A DNA stretch of 64,000 nucleotides from Purpureocillium takamizusanense (Eukaryota > Ascomycota > Sordariomycetes > Hypocreales > Ophiocordycipitaceae). The stretch lies in contig NC_063075.1 in the NCBI RefSeq assembly GCF_022605165.1, forward strand, positions 2,332,512-2,396,511, written 5' to 3'. Of the stretch, positions 19,957 through 32,332 are shown piece after piece. Made by a program: the position numbers and the translations under genes. The notes beneath the pieces were generated by a model. It worked only from the letters and a program-made list of their open reading frames with translations. It had not been told where the DNA came from and made no database searches. How positions within the stretch are numbered: position 1 is the first letter of the stretch; every line of letters starts with the position of its first letter.

Positions 19957-21704
19957 GCTGGCGGGCGACGCGACGTGGTGCCGCGCGGTGCGCAATGCTC
20001 CGGTGAAATGAGGAAGGAGAGAGGCCGCGCCGGGGGGGGGAGGGGGAAGAGGGGATGGGATGAGAAATGACTTCGTATGAATAGTATACTACTCGCTGGC
20101 TCGGTGTGTGTGATGTAGTATGTTGCTTGATGAGGTGCGGTGAGGCGTTGTGATGCGGCATGCCACGCTACGTTCTTAGTACCCTGCTAGGCATGTCGGC
20201 GGCACCCGCAACCCACCTGCACCGAGGGACCTTGAATCACTACTAATTGAGCGCACGCGCGCCACGGCGATGCCGGGAGGCTGAGCCGGAGGATAGATGT
20301 GGGTGGTTTGACCGGCCGCCAAACTCTTGGCTCCCAAGGCGAAGGGTAACTACTAGGTACAGTGCAGTGCAGTGCGCTCCGACGCGGTAATCAAGGTCTG
20401 TCTACTCCGTACAAGTATGGGACTTCCCTTGCCTCAATGTGAGCGCAACCGGTGGCGCTGCCCGCCAGCGGACCCAGCGGACGCAAGCAGGGAGTGGCAG
20501 CGCCAGGATGCCAGGGAAGAAAAAAAAGCTTGCCTCGCCGTGCATTGTCTCGGATCACTGCGCGGTCCGTGATTGGCCTCCGCCGGGTGGATCCGGCCCC
20601 ATCTAGGCGTCGCTCCAACGGCCGGCGGGTGCTTTTTTGCCATGGATCGCTGTAAAGCATTGTACCTTCAGGGCCATGCACTGCAGTATTCTGACAGCGG
20701 CACGTCTCTGTACTGTTGCGCATTAGCTCGTATTGTGGTGTACCTACCTCGTACCTTGGCTGTGGTACGGCAGAGCTCGCGGTTGCCGTACCTGCCAGTT
20801 CCCTGTCTTGCAGTGCCTTGCCCGCTAGTGCCGCTCTCGCCTTACTCGTACGTGGCCACAGCGGGTGCGAAGCCTGGAACATTGCCCTGAGCAGCCATCG
20901 TCCAGGCGGACAACCCCCCCCCCCCCCCCCTTTGAAGCGCCACCGAATTCAATTCCTGCAGGTGCTGTACCGTACCTTACCTCGCCAACCAGGAGGAAAC
21001 CTTGGAAGGGTGGACGAACAGCCCGGGACCCGCAACCGCCCATCCATCTTTCGACGCCCCCCAGTTGCTCGTCAAGCCGCGCGGTGCGTCAGTCTCTCTC
21101 ACTCTCTCCCTCCTCCTGCTTCCTCAACCTCCCTCCTCGTACCGCATCAACAACCTCCCCCCCCTTATCGCCCAACGCGCTCCCGGTTGCTACGTCTCGC
21201 GGGCAACCCCGAACCATCTGGTTGCGCGACGCCGGCAAGCCATTGACGGCCCCCCGTGGCATCGCTGCCCGCCCGGCCCCCTGGACGGACCGCCTGGCCT
21301 GAGCGACGCGCTCCGTGCCGCAGTCCCATCGCCTCGCCCGCTGGGGATTCGTAGTCCCTGCCGCTCGTTCACCTCGCGCGACGACGATCGATCCCATCGA
21401 ATTCTACCCATCTCTTTCTTTTGCTCCCCATTTCTCGCGAGATTGAGGACGCCAGGCCATCCGCACGTCTGGTCGTGCTTCGGCGCCTTGGGTTTTTGGG
21501 ACGCGCATAGTCGGCTCTGGCCCGGGTTTTTTTTTTCTAATATCCTTTGCCCCCTGATTGTAATAATCTCGTCTCGCATCCCGTCCAACAACCCCAGACC
21601 CGCCCCGACGCGACCCAAAAACTGCCGTCAAAGCCATTTCATCGTCTTCCTTGGTTCTTGACTTTATCTCTCGCTCCTGCCACCGAGGCGGGTTCGTCGA
21701 CACC
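19957..21704. other. Divergent promoter region, DUF4604 and GT15 genes
   Basis: Holds a C17 tract at about 20914-20930 and GTACCT/AGGTAC-type repeats near 20740-20800. The last 600 nt before 21705 are pyrimidine-rich, as in fungal leaders. ORFs in this region are compositional. Confidence 0.5.
20914..20930. repeat. Poly-C tract
   Basis: About seventeen consecutive C residues. Confidence 0.85.
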
Positions 21705-23452
21705 ATGGATTTGATCCGGCGGGCGTCCAGGATGGCCTCATCGGCCCAGCCGTTGCGGCTACCGACACTCGACAACGAAAAGCGAGCACCATCGAAGCGA
21801 AAGGGCCTTGCATCGCAGCTTGCCTTTTTCCGCCGGCCTCTGCGTCTGCGCGGCAACTCGACCGTCTCCGTACCGCTCGGCGTTGTCATCGTCTTCCCGC
21901 TTCTCGTCATCATCTTGATTCTCGTTTTGTTCGTGAGGCACCCGAGCTCGCCTGGCAGGATACTCATGCCTGCCGGTGCGCCCCCGGCGATCCGGTTCGT
22001 ACTGCCCGAGCCCCTCCCTGCTTGTTTGATGTGTGAGCGCCTGCTTACTCGATTGCCTCGAATAGGAAAATCAGCGAGAAGCACGACAAGGTCTTCGTGA
22101 CTGGTTGCCTCGACCCCGATACCAGCAAGCCCCGCGCCAACGCCGCATTCGTCGTCCTCGCCAGAAACAAGGAGCTGGATGGCGTCATTCAGTCCATCAA
22201 GTCGGTCGAGCGCCACTTCAACCGCTGGTATCACTACCCGTACGTTTTTCTCAACGACGGCGACTTCGACGATCACTTCAAGGAGGTCGTTCGAAACTAC
22301 ACATCTGCCAACGTCGAGTTCGGCAAGGTTGGACCCGACATGTGGGGCTTCCCTGATTGGATTGATCCCAAGGTTGCCAAGGAGGGCATCGCCAAGCAGG
22401 GAGACGCAGCCGTCATGTACGGTGGGCTGGAAAGTTACCATGCCATGTGCCGCTTCTACTCCGGGTCAGTTTTTTCCTCGGGTTTACCACTCAATGAGTT
22501 TACGCTGACTCTTCCCAGCTTCTTCTACAACCATGAGCTTCTGCTCAAGTACGATTGGTACTGGCGCGTCGAGCCCGAGATTACCTACTTTTGCGACATT
22601 ACCTAGTAAGTGGAGCATCGTGGCTTTCAGACAGCTCAAGCCGTATCTGACCTTGTCCTAGCGATCCGTTCCTGAAGATGATCGAGAACAACAAGACGTA
22701 CGGCTTTACCATTGCTGTCAAAGAACTTCGAGAAACCGTCCCCAACATCTTCCGGTACGCGTCGGCCTATAAGCGACTCAATAACATCACTTCTCAGGGA
22801 CTGTGGGAGATGTTTGTCGAGCCGCAGGACCCCAAGAAGGAGGAGAACAAGGACCCCAATCTCCCCGAGGAAGTCCTACAGAACGACCCGAACAGGCACG
22901 CCGCACCGCCCATCGACCCCGAGGCTATGGAGGGCGAAAAGTACAACATGTGTCACTTCTGGTCCAACTTTGAGATTGCGCGACTCGACTGGTTCCGCAG
23001 CAAGGAGTACAATGACTTCTTCGAGATGATGGATCGGAGCGGCGGCTTCTGGATGGAACGAGTAAGTCTCGGACCAGCAGCAAGCTATTGCAGTGGCTAA
23101 CAGATTACAGTGGGGTGATGCTCCAATCCACTCCCTCGCCGCCGGCGCTCTTCTCGGCCCCAAGGACATCCACTACTTCCGAGACTTTGGCTACAGGCAC
23201 ACAACCATCCAGCATTGCCCAGCAAACGCTCCCGCGCGACAGCTCCCGCGCAAGCCATACCTCGAGATGACGACGCTCGACGAGAAGAAGCGCATCGAGG
23301 AGGACCAGTACTGGGAGAACTACGATGAGCCCAAGGAGAACGGTGTCGGCTGCCGCTGCAGGTGTGACACTGACATTGTGGATGTCGAAGGCAAGGAGGG
23401 CTCATGCTTAGCGGAATGGGTCGATGTTGCGGGCGGCTGGGCAAGCCCCTAA
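21705..23452 (+). CDS. GT15 alpha-1,2-mannosyltransferase (KRE2/MNT1/KTR family), 505 aa, 5 exons
   Basis: Exons 21705-21994, 22066-22464, 22519-22605, 22662-23061, 23111-23452; 1518 nt in frame. Type II membrane topology: a basic cytosolic tail of about 57 residues, one transmembrane helix (about 58-78, GVVIVFPLLVIILILVLF), then a lumenal catalytic domain. The domain shows FVVLARNKELDGVIQSIKSV, YPYVFLNDGDF, the GT15 hallmark VEPEITYFCDITYDPF, HFWSNFEIARLDWFRS and RWGDAPIHSLAAG. These Golgi enzymes extend O- and N-linked mannans using GDP-mannose and Mn2+. The first donor (GTTCGT) is slightly unusual but is the only one that keeps frame. The C-terminal tail has a CRCRCD cluster before the stop. 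Which KTR/KRE2 subgroup it belongs to cannot be told. Confidence 0.93.
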
Positions 23453-24349
23453 GCACAGAACAGTCCGTGAGGCGAACGCAGACACTCGCAACACGGCGCC
23501 GCGCCCGTACCCAAGCGAAGGACGGTGCGCCGGGGTTTGCTACCAGCAACCCCGCGTACGGTCTGTCGACGCAGCATCGGCAAGAACTTTTGACGCCGCT
23601 TGAGCGGACTGGAGAGGTCAATGGAGGGCTTGAACAGGGGCGGAACACACAGATCTATACGCAGCGACGTCATCAAACGGGATTGGGGAAAGGCGTTGGG
23701 CTTTTACACGCAGACAGCCACAGGCATGAATGGCCCGGCCGACAGCGCGGCGCCTCATCTAGGATAGGGATGGACTGCGAGACATGATTTACGCATCAGG
23801 CTTTTTGCGGACAGGTAGGTGGCCGGGCCTACCCTGTGTCTGATAGAGAGGGGGCGCATTTGTCTGAACCGCAGCGAGAGTTTGGGGTGTTTTTGACTGT
23901 TGACGCATGGGGCGCGGCTCTTGTGCATTTTGGATTAGCGAACAGTCCTAATTACTGTACGTGATTTCTACAGACATGAGGGCGTGCGGCCCGTTTGTGA
24001 GTTCTTAACGAAGGGGGCACGCCTCATCGATTGATTAGTCTTGGCCCTAGAACTTCTGTGCCAATTCGTAGTCCAGTAGCATCATTCAACCCTCAAGACC
24101 AAAACAAGAACCACTTTTGGTCTAATTGTCAGAATTGGATCCATGTAGCGAACTCATGGATGCGTACTCTGCGCAACAAGCCGTTGTCGCCCTACGGTCA
24201 ATCCTCCGGCCAGCGCCGTGGTGGCCTGAGGCAAAATTTGTGGGCCCAACTCCGTATCTCCAAGTGCGTCCTCGATCCTCATAGCCTCACCCCAAAAAAA
24301 ACCAGGAGCCATCCATCCACCAGACTATCGCGACACCCATTGCGCCGCC
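23453..24349. other. Spacer between GT15 and mitochondrial uL15 genes
   Basis: A tandem spacer of 897 nt, less GC-rich in its second half. Contains the GT15 3' UTR and the uL15m promoter. An A7 run and pyrimidine-rich leader precede 24350. Nothing else seen. Confidence 0.45.
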
Positions 24350-25313
24350 ATGCCGCCCCGATTGCTACCGCCCAGCACAGCCGCGTGCTGCAGGGTCAGC
24401 GCGCGCTCTCCCATCACCTCGCTGACGGCTTGCCTCGCAGGCATGACGCTACAGCAGACGCGGCAGGCCTCGATCGTCGGCAGCCTTACCTACAACAAGG
24501 GCGCCAAACACCCGAAGAAGCGCGTGGGCCGCGGCCCTTCGTCCGGCCACGGCAAGACGTCGGGTCGTGGCCACAAGGGCCAGAGGCAGCACGGCAAGGT
24601 GAACCCGTGGTTCCAGGGCGGCCAAACGCCGCTGGTGGTGAAGCACGGCACGATGGGGTTCACGAACTTGTGAGAATCTCCAGAGCATGCGGCAATGGGC
24701 TTGATGGGATCCAAGATGCTGACAAAGGGGCGGGAATAACAGCCGAGCACCGAAAATGGCGGAAGTGAACCTCGATAAGATCCAGGACTGGATCAACCAG
24801 GGCAGACTCGACCCGACGAAGCAAATCACACCAAAGGAGCTGATCGAGAGCAAGCTGGTCGGCAGCGTCAAGGACGGCGTTAAGATCCTGTCGCGCGGCT
24901 CCGAATGCCTGAAGCAGCCCATCGACGTGATGGTGTCACGCGCGTCGGAGGGGGCCATCGCCGCCATCGAGGCCGCGGGCGGCAAGGTGGTGACGAGGTA
25001 CTACACCAAGCTGGCCATTCGGCGGCTGCTGACGGGCGAGTCGGTCAACACGGACCGGCCACTGCCCGTGGGCAAGGAGCATGTCGCGGGCGTGCTGGAG
25101 GCGGCGCGCAAGGCCCCGTTCCGGTACCGGCTGCCGGACCCGACGAGTCGTCGGGACATTGAGTACTACCGCGACCCAGCGCACAGGGGCTATCTGAGCC
25201 ACCAGCTGGCGCCCGGCGAGTCGCCGAGTCTGTACTTCAAGGTGCCTGGGGAGCGCAAGATCAAGAGCGAGGCCAAGGTGGAGAAGAAAGCGGTGGAGGA
25301 GACGCTGTGGTGA
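24350..25313 (+). CDS. MRPL10: Mitochondrial large ribosomal subunit protein uL15m, 296 aa, 2 exons
   Basis: Exons 24350-24669 and 24743-25313; the 73-nt intron is phase 2 and the join gives [20 protein letters not shown]. The N-terminus (about 40 residues, Arg/Ser/Ala-rich) is a mitochondrial presequence. The ribosomal L15 core follows: [38 protein letters not shown] and WFQGGQTPL, where the GRG/GHK region binds 23S-like rRNA. The second exon carries the L15 C-terminal half ([20 protein letters not shown]) and a fungal extension with [20 protein letters not shown]. It is part of the mitoribosome and matches yeast MRPL10. Confidence 0.93.
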
Positions 25314-26483
25314 GGGAGACGTGGGGACGTCGGAGATTGGGCGGCAAGGGCCGAGACGGCTCTGTGTATTACTTTGATGGGCCGTGTAGACGGCCACGAA
25401 TGCGGACGATGAAGATACATTGTACAATGACACTGAGCTTGATCAGGATAGATGACATACGGGCAGCCTTGCTGCTGACCTAAATTACCGACTCAGTGGT
25501 AGACCAGAGTGTGATTGGGCTTGGACATGCGCAAGGCTATCGATGCTCTGCCTTTGCGGCACTGGACCTGGTCCCGGACTCCTGAGAATGCAGGAATTGA
25601 TCGCCATGATGGCCTGACTGCTCGGTGCCCACAGGCTGAAGGCGTTTGCGGGTTGCTGTGCCGTGGTTGCGTGCTGGATGCCCGAGCTACAGGCAGATAC
25701 AGCACAACGGCTTCAGCATTGAGGGTCCAATCGCGGCGTACTTACGGGCGCGACAGTTGGCAGCGCCGCCTCAACTACCCGCTCCAATTGGTGTTGTAGG
25801 TAGTGCGCACAGTGCTGTAGGTACTAAGGTAAGGTAGCGACTGTGCTGAGGTATAGCCCACCGGTGCACGTGCTGTCGAGGAGCCCAGACTTCCATCCGA
25901 GCGTGCTGGAGGCGCCGCCCTCCCGTTCACAGGCGGCATGGGTAGGTTAGTATCCAGTTCCCAGTCGGTTTTAGTGCAGCGACCCGACCCAGTCAGTGTC
26001 TGGGCGAGCGGGCGGGCAGCTTCCAAGGTTCGGCGCCGGCTACTCCACCCGAGCTGGAGGCCACCGTCCGGGGATGACTTCACCAATTGCACGCACCACG
26101 CGCTGATCTCGTCACTGCTTCGCTCGCGTCACGCCCGCCCGCATACTCGCGTTGTCTATGTTGTGTCATTGCCAGCTAGCGACGTGCCGTTTCCTCTCGA
26201 CTCGCGAGCTTCTCCTCTGATCCGGGACTCAGGCGTCGCCGGCTATTGTCAACGCTGGGTTGGCGCCATTACGAATCGTCTGACGAAACAGAGGTGCGTC
26301 CTCAGCGGCGTCTACCTTACACACTGCTGCTGGCCACGACAGGGGCGCTGACTTGAGAGTCCTCCTCCCCAGCCACCGATCGCACCACCACCGCGCGCAG
26401 CGGACCCCACGACATAATACAAGGGCAACACCTGCTCTCCTTATTCTTCTTCATTTCTCCCCCCCCCCGGCGAGGCGGACAGC
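25314..26483. other. Spacer between uL15m and mvp1
   Basis: A tandem spacer of 1.17 kb. Contains a TACTAAGGTAAGGTAG stretch at about 25822-25837 related to the dispersed ACCTAAGGTA motif, and a pyrimidine-rich leader with C9-10 just before the ATG at 26484. No gene seen. Confidence 0.45.
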
Positions 26484-29270
26484 ATGTCGCTCTTCGGATC
26501 AACCCCGCCCGACCACGACGGGGGCGAGCCAACAATGGCTTCGACTCCGCGACGTCAGAACAAGGCCCGAGGCGGCGGCGGCGGCGGCGGCCTGTTCGAC
26601 GAGCCGTCCTCCTCGCAGCGGACCTCGTCCTCCAATGGCCTCTTCGACGATCACGACGGCGGCGGCGGAGGCGGTGGCGGCGGAGACGATTCCTCGCCCT
26701 GGGACATGCCCACGCCGCGCCGGCAGCGCAGCCGCGCCGACGTGATCCGCAACCTGCTCCCGCCGTCCGACGTGCCCGACTCGTACATCGAGACGTTCGA
26801 CGCGGTACTGCGCGACGACGAACACGACGGCGGCGGTAGCGGCGGCTGCGTCACGTCGGGCGGCGTCGCCAAGCTCTTCGCCAACGCGCGACTCGGACCT
26901 GAAGCCCAGACGCGCATCATGTCCCTGGTGGCGCCTGGCGACAGCTCCGACGTGTCACTCGGGCGGAACGAGTTCAACGTCGTGCTGGCACTAGTCGGCC
27001 TGGCGCAAGAGGGCGACATCATCAGCCTCGACGGCGTGGACGAGAGACGCGCAAGTAAGTTCTAGGTTGCCTTGATCCACCGTGACACATGAGTGTCTGT
27101 CCTACTCCTTCATCCACCCCTCTCCCTATATTTGTGCATCATCCTTCCTCCATCCATGGCTGCTTCGCGTTCCCTTGAGAAGCGGCTCCAGTCGCGTGCA
27201 TGCAGCTGGGCACCGTGGCGTCGATTGGGCTGCCCACTCACCGCAGACGTCACCATCGCTTGCCCGAGACCGAAAGAGAGAGACCCTGTCATCGTGGTGG
27301 GGGCAGCAGCAGCTAATCATATATTTTTCTTGTCCTAGACCTGCCGCAGCCCAAGCTCCCCGGCCTCACCGCCGAGCCCGTGCTGCCACCCGTTGCCGAG
27401 CTCGCCGCAAAGCCGCCGCAGACGCCCACCGAGCCCTTGCCGCAGCCATCACCACCGCACACCCAGCCCTCGTCTAGCTCGCACTCGGGAGCTTCAGCGT
27501 CGGCAGCGGCGGCGACCCCTCCTTCGATGACGCAGACCAAGGCGTTCCGCCCGGCCATGGACGACCCGGAAGACGACCCGTGGAACTCGCCCGAGGTGCA
27601 CAAGGGCCACGACCACGCAAAAGCTAACGGAGGCGGCGTCCACGGCACCGTCAACGGCCACAGCAATGGCTTTGGCGAGACCCCGACACCGACGATGGGC
27701 AGGGGCGCCGTCAATCACTACACCACGACGCCGGGCACCTCGGCTTCCTCCAATGCGGGCCGCCCGGCCAGCAGCTCCGTCTCCGGTCACGGCGGCTGGG
27801 GTTACTTTGGAGGCGCCACGCCCTCGGGGACAGGCGGCTTCCACGACCCCGTCCAAAATGCCGCGGCCAGCCCCTTTGGCGGTGACGCCGCCTCCGGCCG
27901 AGCTCCCGGCAACGAGCCGCCCACCACGACGATGAGGAACAGCGCCGGCCGGACGGGAAACAACGTCGAGGAGACGGTCGTCGTGACGCTGATGCCCGGC
28001 AAGGAGGGCATGTTCATGTTCCAGCACCACAACTACGAGGTCGCGAGCCAGCGCCGGGGGAGCAAGGTTATCCGTCGGTACAGCGACTTTGTCTGGCTTC
28101 TGGAGTGCCTGCACAAGAGGTATCCCTTCCGCGTACTCCCCTTGCTGCCGCCCAAGCGGGTCGCCGTCAACGGGAACCACCTGTCCAATGATGGTGCCTT
28201 TATCGAGAAGCGAAGACGGGGCCTGGGTAGATTCCTGAATGCGCTCGTCAGGCATCCCGTCTTGAGCCAAGAGCAACTGGTTGTCATGTTCCTGACAGTT
28301 CCCACGGTGCGTCGCCACTCCAGTGTACGGAAAGAGGTGGGCGTTGTTCGTTGCTAACTATGTTGCAGGAACTGGCAGTATGGCGGAAACAAGCCACCAT
28401 TTCCGTTCAGGACGAGTTCAACGACCGCGCGCTGCCCCCTGGGCTGGAAGACTCGCTTCCGCCGACATTGGAGGAGCTCTTCACTCGCACCCGCTCGGGA
28501 GTTCGCCGTTCCGCGGAGCTATACATCAACGTTTGCAACATCATGGACCGGCTCGTGAAGCGGACCGAGGGCGTGGCCGCGGACCACGCCCGCATCGCCA
28601 TGTCTCTCACGTCGCTGACGGAGACTTCGGCGGACACGTACGCCAGCGACACCAACGAGGTGCCGCTCCTCAACGATGGGCTCGTGGCCATGAGCAAGCA
28701 CCTGCGAACGTGCCAAACTCTGCTTGAGGACGAGAGCCGCGGGTGGGATGAGGGCGTGCTCGAGGACCTCAAGCGACAGCGCGACGCTCTCGTCAGCATG
28801 CGGGAGCTGTTTGAGCGGCGGGAGCGCCTGGACAAGGATAACATCCCTTACCTGGAGCGCAGGATACAGACCAACGAGACCAAACTGGCGGGCCTGCGGT
28901 CGAAGCCCGAGGGCTTGGTAAAGCCGGGCGAGATTGAGAAGGTGGCCGAGGCCATCATCAAGGTATGTCATCGAGCGGGCAACATCTCCCGGCAAGCCAA
29001 ACCTCGTGTTTGCCCACAGCGCAACGCATATATGCTAACGTCGGGTCTTCCCTCTCGCAGGACAAGGAGTCCATCGTGCAGCAGCACAACCGCTCCGTCT
29101 TCGTCAAGGAGTGCATCCGCGACGAGCTCCTGACGTTCCAGAGCACGCAGTACCACATCAGCCGCTGGAACCAGGACTGGGCGGGCGAGCGGGTCAAGTA
29201 CGCCGAGATGCTAGCCGACAACTGGCGGCGGCTGCTGGACGAGCTCGAGGGCATGCCGCTGGGGGAGTAG
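26484..29270 (+). CDS. MVP1: Sorting nexin Mvp1 (PX-BAR), 780 aa, 4 exons
   Basis: Exons 26484-27054, 27339-28306, 28369-28962, 29061-29270; 2343 nt in frame, GT-AG introns of 284, 62 and 98 nt. The N-terminus is low complexity with poly-Gly runs and SPWDMPTPRRQRSRADVI, followed by an EH-like helical region (SYIETFDAVLRDDE to GRNEFNVVLALVGLAQEGD) and a long Pro/Ser linker. The PX domain (about 395-510) carries RRYSDFVWLLECL for PI3P binding and PLLPPKR. The C-terminal BAR domain (about 515-780) is a long helical region ending LDELEGMPLGE. Mvp1/SNX8 acts in retromer-independent recycling and vacuolar protein sorting at endosomes. Longer than yeast Mvp1 because of the linkers. Confidence 0.93.
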
Positions 29271-29814
29271 TCGTAATACTGTATTGCAATGGAATCGGCG
29301 GCAATGAGACAGCAGGCGAGGAAATGGAGGTCAGAGCTTGTGTATACGATACGATATAGCCATGTCAGAGCAGGAGAGAGAGAGGAGACCTGGGGGAAGG
29401 GGCGCGTGCGAGGTGTGGGTGGGTAGGTGAAGGGGCCCGCGAGCAGGCTACGATACCCCCTTCGTTTTTTTCCTTCTTTATTGCCTTGACAGAAGCCCTG
29501 TTTGTTTCTTTTCGTTTGCATGCAGACTATCGGTTGAGTACGAAAGCATGGGGGGGCCGTGTTTGCTTTGTTGAGCATCGTCGTTGTCGTTGTCATCATC
29601 ATCATCATCCATTCTGTTTTGCAGGCAATTTTGTGTACACAAACTACACACACGCACACACACAAGACATGTGTCATGATGCCTGTCCGCCGCGTTTCCC
29701 ATCGACCAGATCGTGCATGGATGCTTGAATCTGAAGTCCCAGATCCCCGCCCCCCTCGCCCCTTTGCAACCCACAATCGTCCGTCCTTGGGGCAGGGAGG
29801 CTCACGCCCACCCA
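29271..29814. other. Convergent 3' flanks of mvp1 and dehydratase
   Basis: A 544-nt spacer with T-rich sequence near 29464-29480, a (CAT)n run near 29596-29611 and a CA-rich tract near 29647-29665. No gene seen. Confidence 0.45.
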
Positions 29815-32306
29815 TCACCACCCGTCGGTGACGGCGCCATGGCTCGCGTCACCGACGAGCTTGGCGTACTTTGCCAGGACGCCCCTCTTGACCCTCGGCT
29901 CGGGGGCGCGCCACTCGGTCCTGCGACGGGCCATCTCCTCGTCGGAGACGGCGGCGTCGAGGCTATTGCGGACGGCGTCGATGGTGACCTCGTCGCCGTC
30001 GCGCAGCAGGGCAATAGGCCCGCCGACGGCGGCCTCGGGGACGACGTGGCCGACGATGAAGCCGTGCGAGGCGCCGCTGTAGCGCCCGTCGGTGACGAGG
30101 GCGACGTTGTCGAGCCCGGCGCCCATGATGGCGGCACTGGCGCGCAGCTGCTCGGGCATGCCGGGCCCGCCCTTGGGGCCCTCGTAGCGCACGACGAGCA
30201 CGAGGTTGCCGTCGTCGCGGCGGATGGCGCCGCGGGACAGGGCGTCGTTGAGGTCGCGCTCGCGGTCGAAGACGCGGGCGCGGCCGGTAAAGGACAGGCC
30301 CTCCTTGCCGGTGATCTTGGCGACGGCGCCGCCGGGGGCGAGGTTGCCGCGCAGGATGCGGATGTGGCCGGTGGGCTTGATGGGGTCCTCGAGCGGGCGG
30401 ATGATGCGCTGGCCCGGGTCGAGGCTCGGCCAGTCGGCGACGTTGTCGGCGAGGGAGCGGCCCGTGACGGTCATGACGGAGCCGTCGATGAGGCCCCTGG
30501 CGATGAGCATCTTGAGCACGCTCGGGGTGCCGCCCACGGCGTACAGGTCCTCCATGAGGTAGCGCCCGCTGGGGGCCAGGTCGGCGAGCAGCGGGGTGCG
30601 GTCGCTGGCGCGCTGGACGTCGTCGAGGCCGAGCGCGACGCCGGCCGTGTTGGCCATGGCGAGGAAGTGCAGCACGCCGTTGGTCGACCCGCCGAGGATC
30701 ATGGTCAGCACCAGGGCGTTCTCGAAGGCGGCGCGCGTGAGGAGGTCGCGCGGGCGGATGTCGCGCTCCATGGTGGTGCGGATGACCTCGCCGACGCGCT
30801 CGCACTCGCGCGCCTTCTCGGGCGACTGCGCCGGGTACGACGACGAGCCCGGCAGCGTCAGGCCCATGGCCTCGATGGCCGTGGCCATGGTGTTGGCCGT
30901 GTACATGCCGCCGCAGGCGCCCGCGCCGGGGCAGGCGTGGCGCTCGATGTCGTCGAGGACGTCGGCGCCGCTACTACTGCTGCTGCTGTTGCCAGTACCA
31001 CCACCGGCAGCGTCAGGGGTGGCAACGGCGTGGAGCTTTCCGTAGGCGTGCGCGCCCGCGGCCTCGTAGCAGGTGCTGATGTTGACGGCGCGGCCGAGCA
31101 GCGACGAGTGGCCCTTGCGGATGGTGCCGCCGTAGACCATGATGAAGGGCCGGTTGTGGCGCGCCGCCGCCATGACCACGCCGGGCATGTTCTTGTCGCA
31201 CCCGGGGATGGCGATGTTGGCGTCGTGGTGCTGCGCCGAGGTGACGGACTCGATGGAGTCGGCGATGAGCTCGCGCGTCTGCAGCGAGAAGCGCATGCCT
31301 GCGCGGCGCGGGACCAAGTCAGCTCATCAGCTCTCTCAAGTTTGCTATCTACAAATATCGTCCTCTCTGCCATGGCGGGCGCCTCGAGGCAGGCTATGGC
31401 ATGGCATGGCATGGAGTGGGAGGGAGATGTATACGTGCGTGGGAAAAGGGAGAAAGTCGGGGACACCCGGTGAGCCCCCTGAGTGTAAAAAGGGGGGGTT
31501 ACTCCTGGGAGGGGAGAAGGAGAGGGAGAGAACGCACCGTCGCCGCCCATGGTGATGGCGTCCGACACGCCGACCGTGTTGAACTGCCAGCCGAGCATGC
31601 CCTGCTTCTCGACGGCGCCCTTGATGATCTTGCCAAAGTCGAGCACTGCGCCATGATGTGAGCAAAACGGGAGCGCAAAAAGAAAAGGGGGGCGGCCACA
31701 CGAGAGGAGAGAAGCGTGTGGCCGGCCGCCCATGTTCTTCATCACTCACGATGCGTGCTGCCCGCCCGCCCCCAAGACATGTCAGCTTTTCTACATACAC
31801 AGATTGTCTGCCAGATATGACACCCACGGACACAAGAGAGAGGGAGGGGGACAAAGAGAGGGAGAGTGTGTGTGTGTATGAGGGGGGGGGGGATATACTC
31901 ACTTGCACGGGTTCCCCTCCCACCAGACCGTCGCGATGCCCACCTGCGGCGCATTCTTCATCATGTCCTTGTTGGGCACGCCGGCGCCATACAGCATGGC
32001 CTAGGAGGGCGTAAAGCTCGCACGTCAGCCGCCATTGACGATGGAAGAAAAGAAGAAGAAAGGTGCAAGGAGGAAGGGAAAGGAGAGGGGCAAGGGCAAG
32101 GAGAGGCAAGACTGTTCTCTTCTTACCTGAGCGCCGGGAAAGTCGTGCTCGCGCGTCAGCGTCGTGGACCAGCGGTTCAGCGGACCCCCCGGCGGGAGGC
32201 ACTTGAACTGCACGTAGTCGGGCGACGCCTTGGGGTCATCGCCGGGGACGGGGCTCTGGCCAGGGCCGTCGTTTGTCGGTGGTGGTGGTGGTGGTGCTGC
32301 CGCCAT
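29815..32306 (-). CDS. Dihydroxy-acid dehydratase (IlvD/Ilv3 family), 625 aa, 5 exons including an 8-nt micro-exon
   Basis: Model: complement of 29815-31298, 31538-31645, 31750-31757, 31903-32000, 32127-32306; 1878 nt in frame. The third exon is 8 nt, and joining it gives [17 protein letters not shown], the first Fe-S ligand motif. The other ligands are in PGCDKNMPG (Cys about 165) and [16 protein letters not shown] (Cys about 254/260). The C-terminal [19 protein letters not shown] carries the catalytic Ser. Dehydratases of this family convert dihydroxy acids in valine, leucine and isoleucine synthesis. Odd points: a Gly/Ser-rich insertion (about 226-243) before the third Cys motif, and a Pro-rich N-terminus without an obvious mitochondrial presequence, so it may be a cytosolic paralogue rather than the main Ilv3. 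Introns near the 5' end contain homopolymers and (GGCAT)n. Confidence 0.9.
31396..31415. repeat. (GGCAT)n array inside dehydratase intron
   Basis: Three to four GGCAT units within the last intron of the dehydratase gene, the same unit as at 7162-7186. Confidence 0.8.
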
Positions 32307-32332
32307 GGTGGTGGTGGTGGTGGTGGTGGTGT
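32281..32332. repeat. (GTG)n repeats flanking the dehydratase start codon
   Basis: On the coding strand these are CCA/CAC repeats: one block encodes the Pro run after the start and a second lies just upstream of the ATG in the leader. Confidence 0.85.

Noticed and set aside
29713..31473. 586-codon ORF on the + strand
   Set aside because: It is exactly antisense to the dehydratase exon and consists of Val/Ala/Gly/Asp-rich sequence caused by the GC-rich third positions of the real gene.
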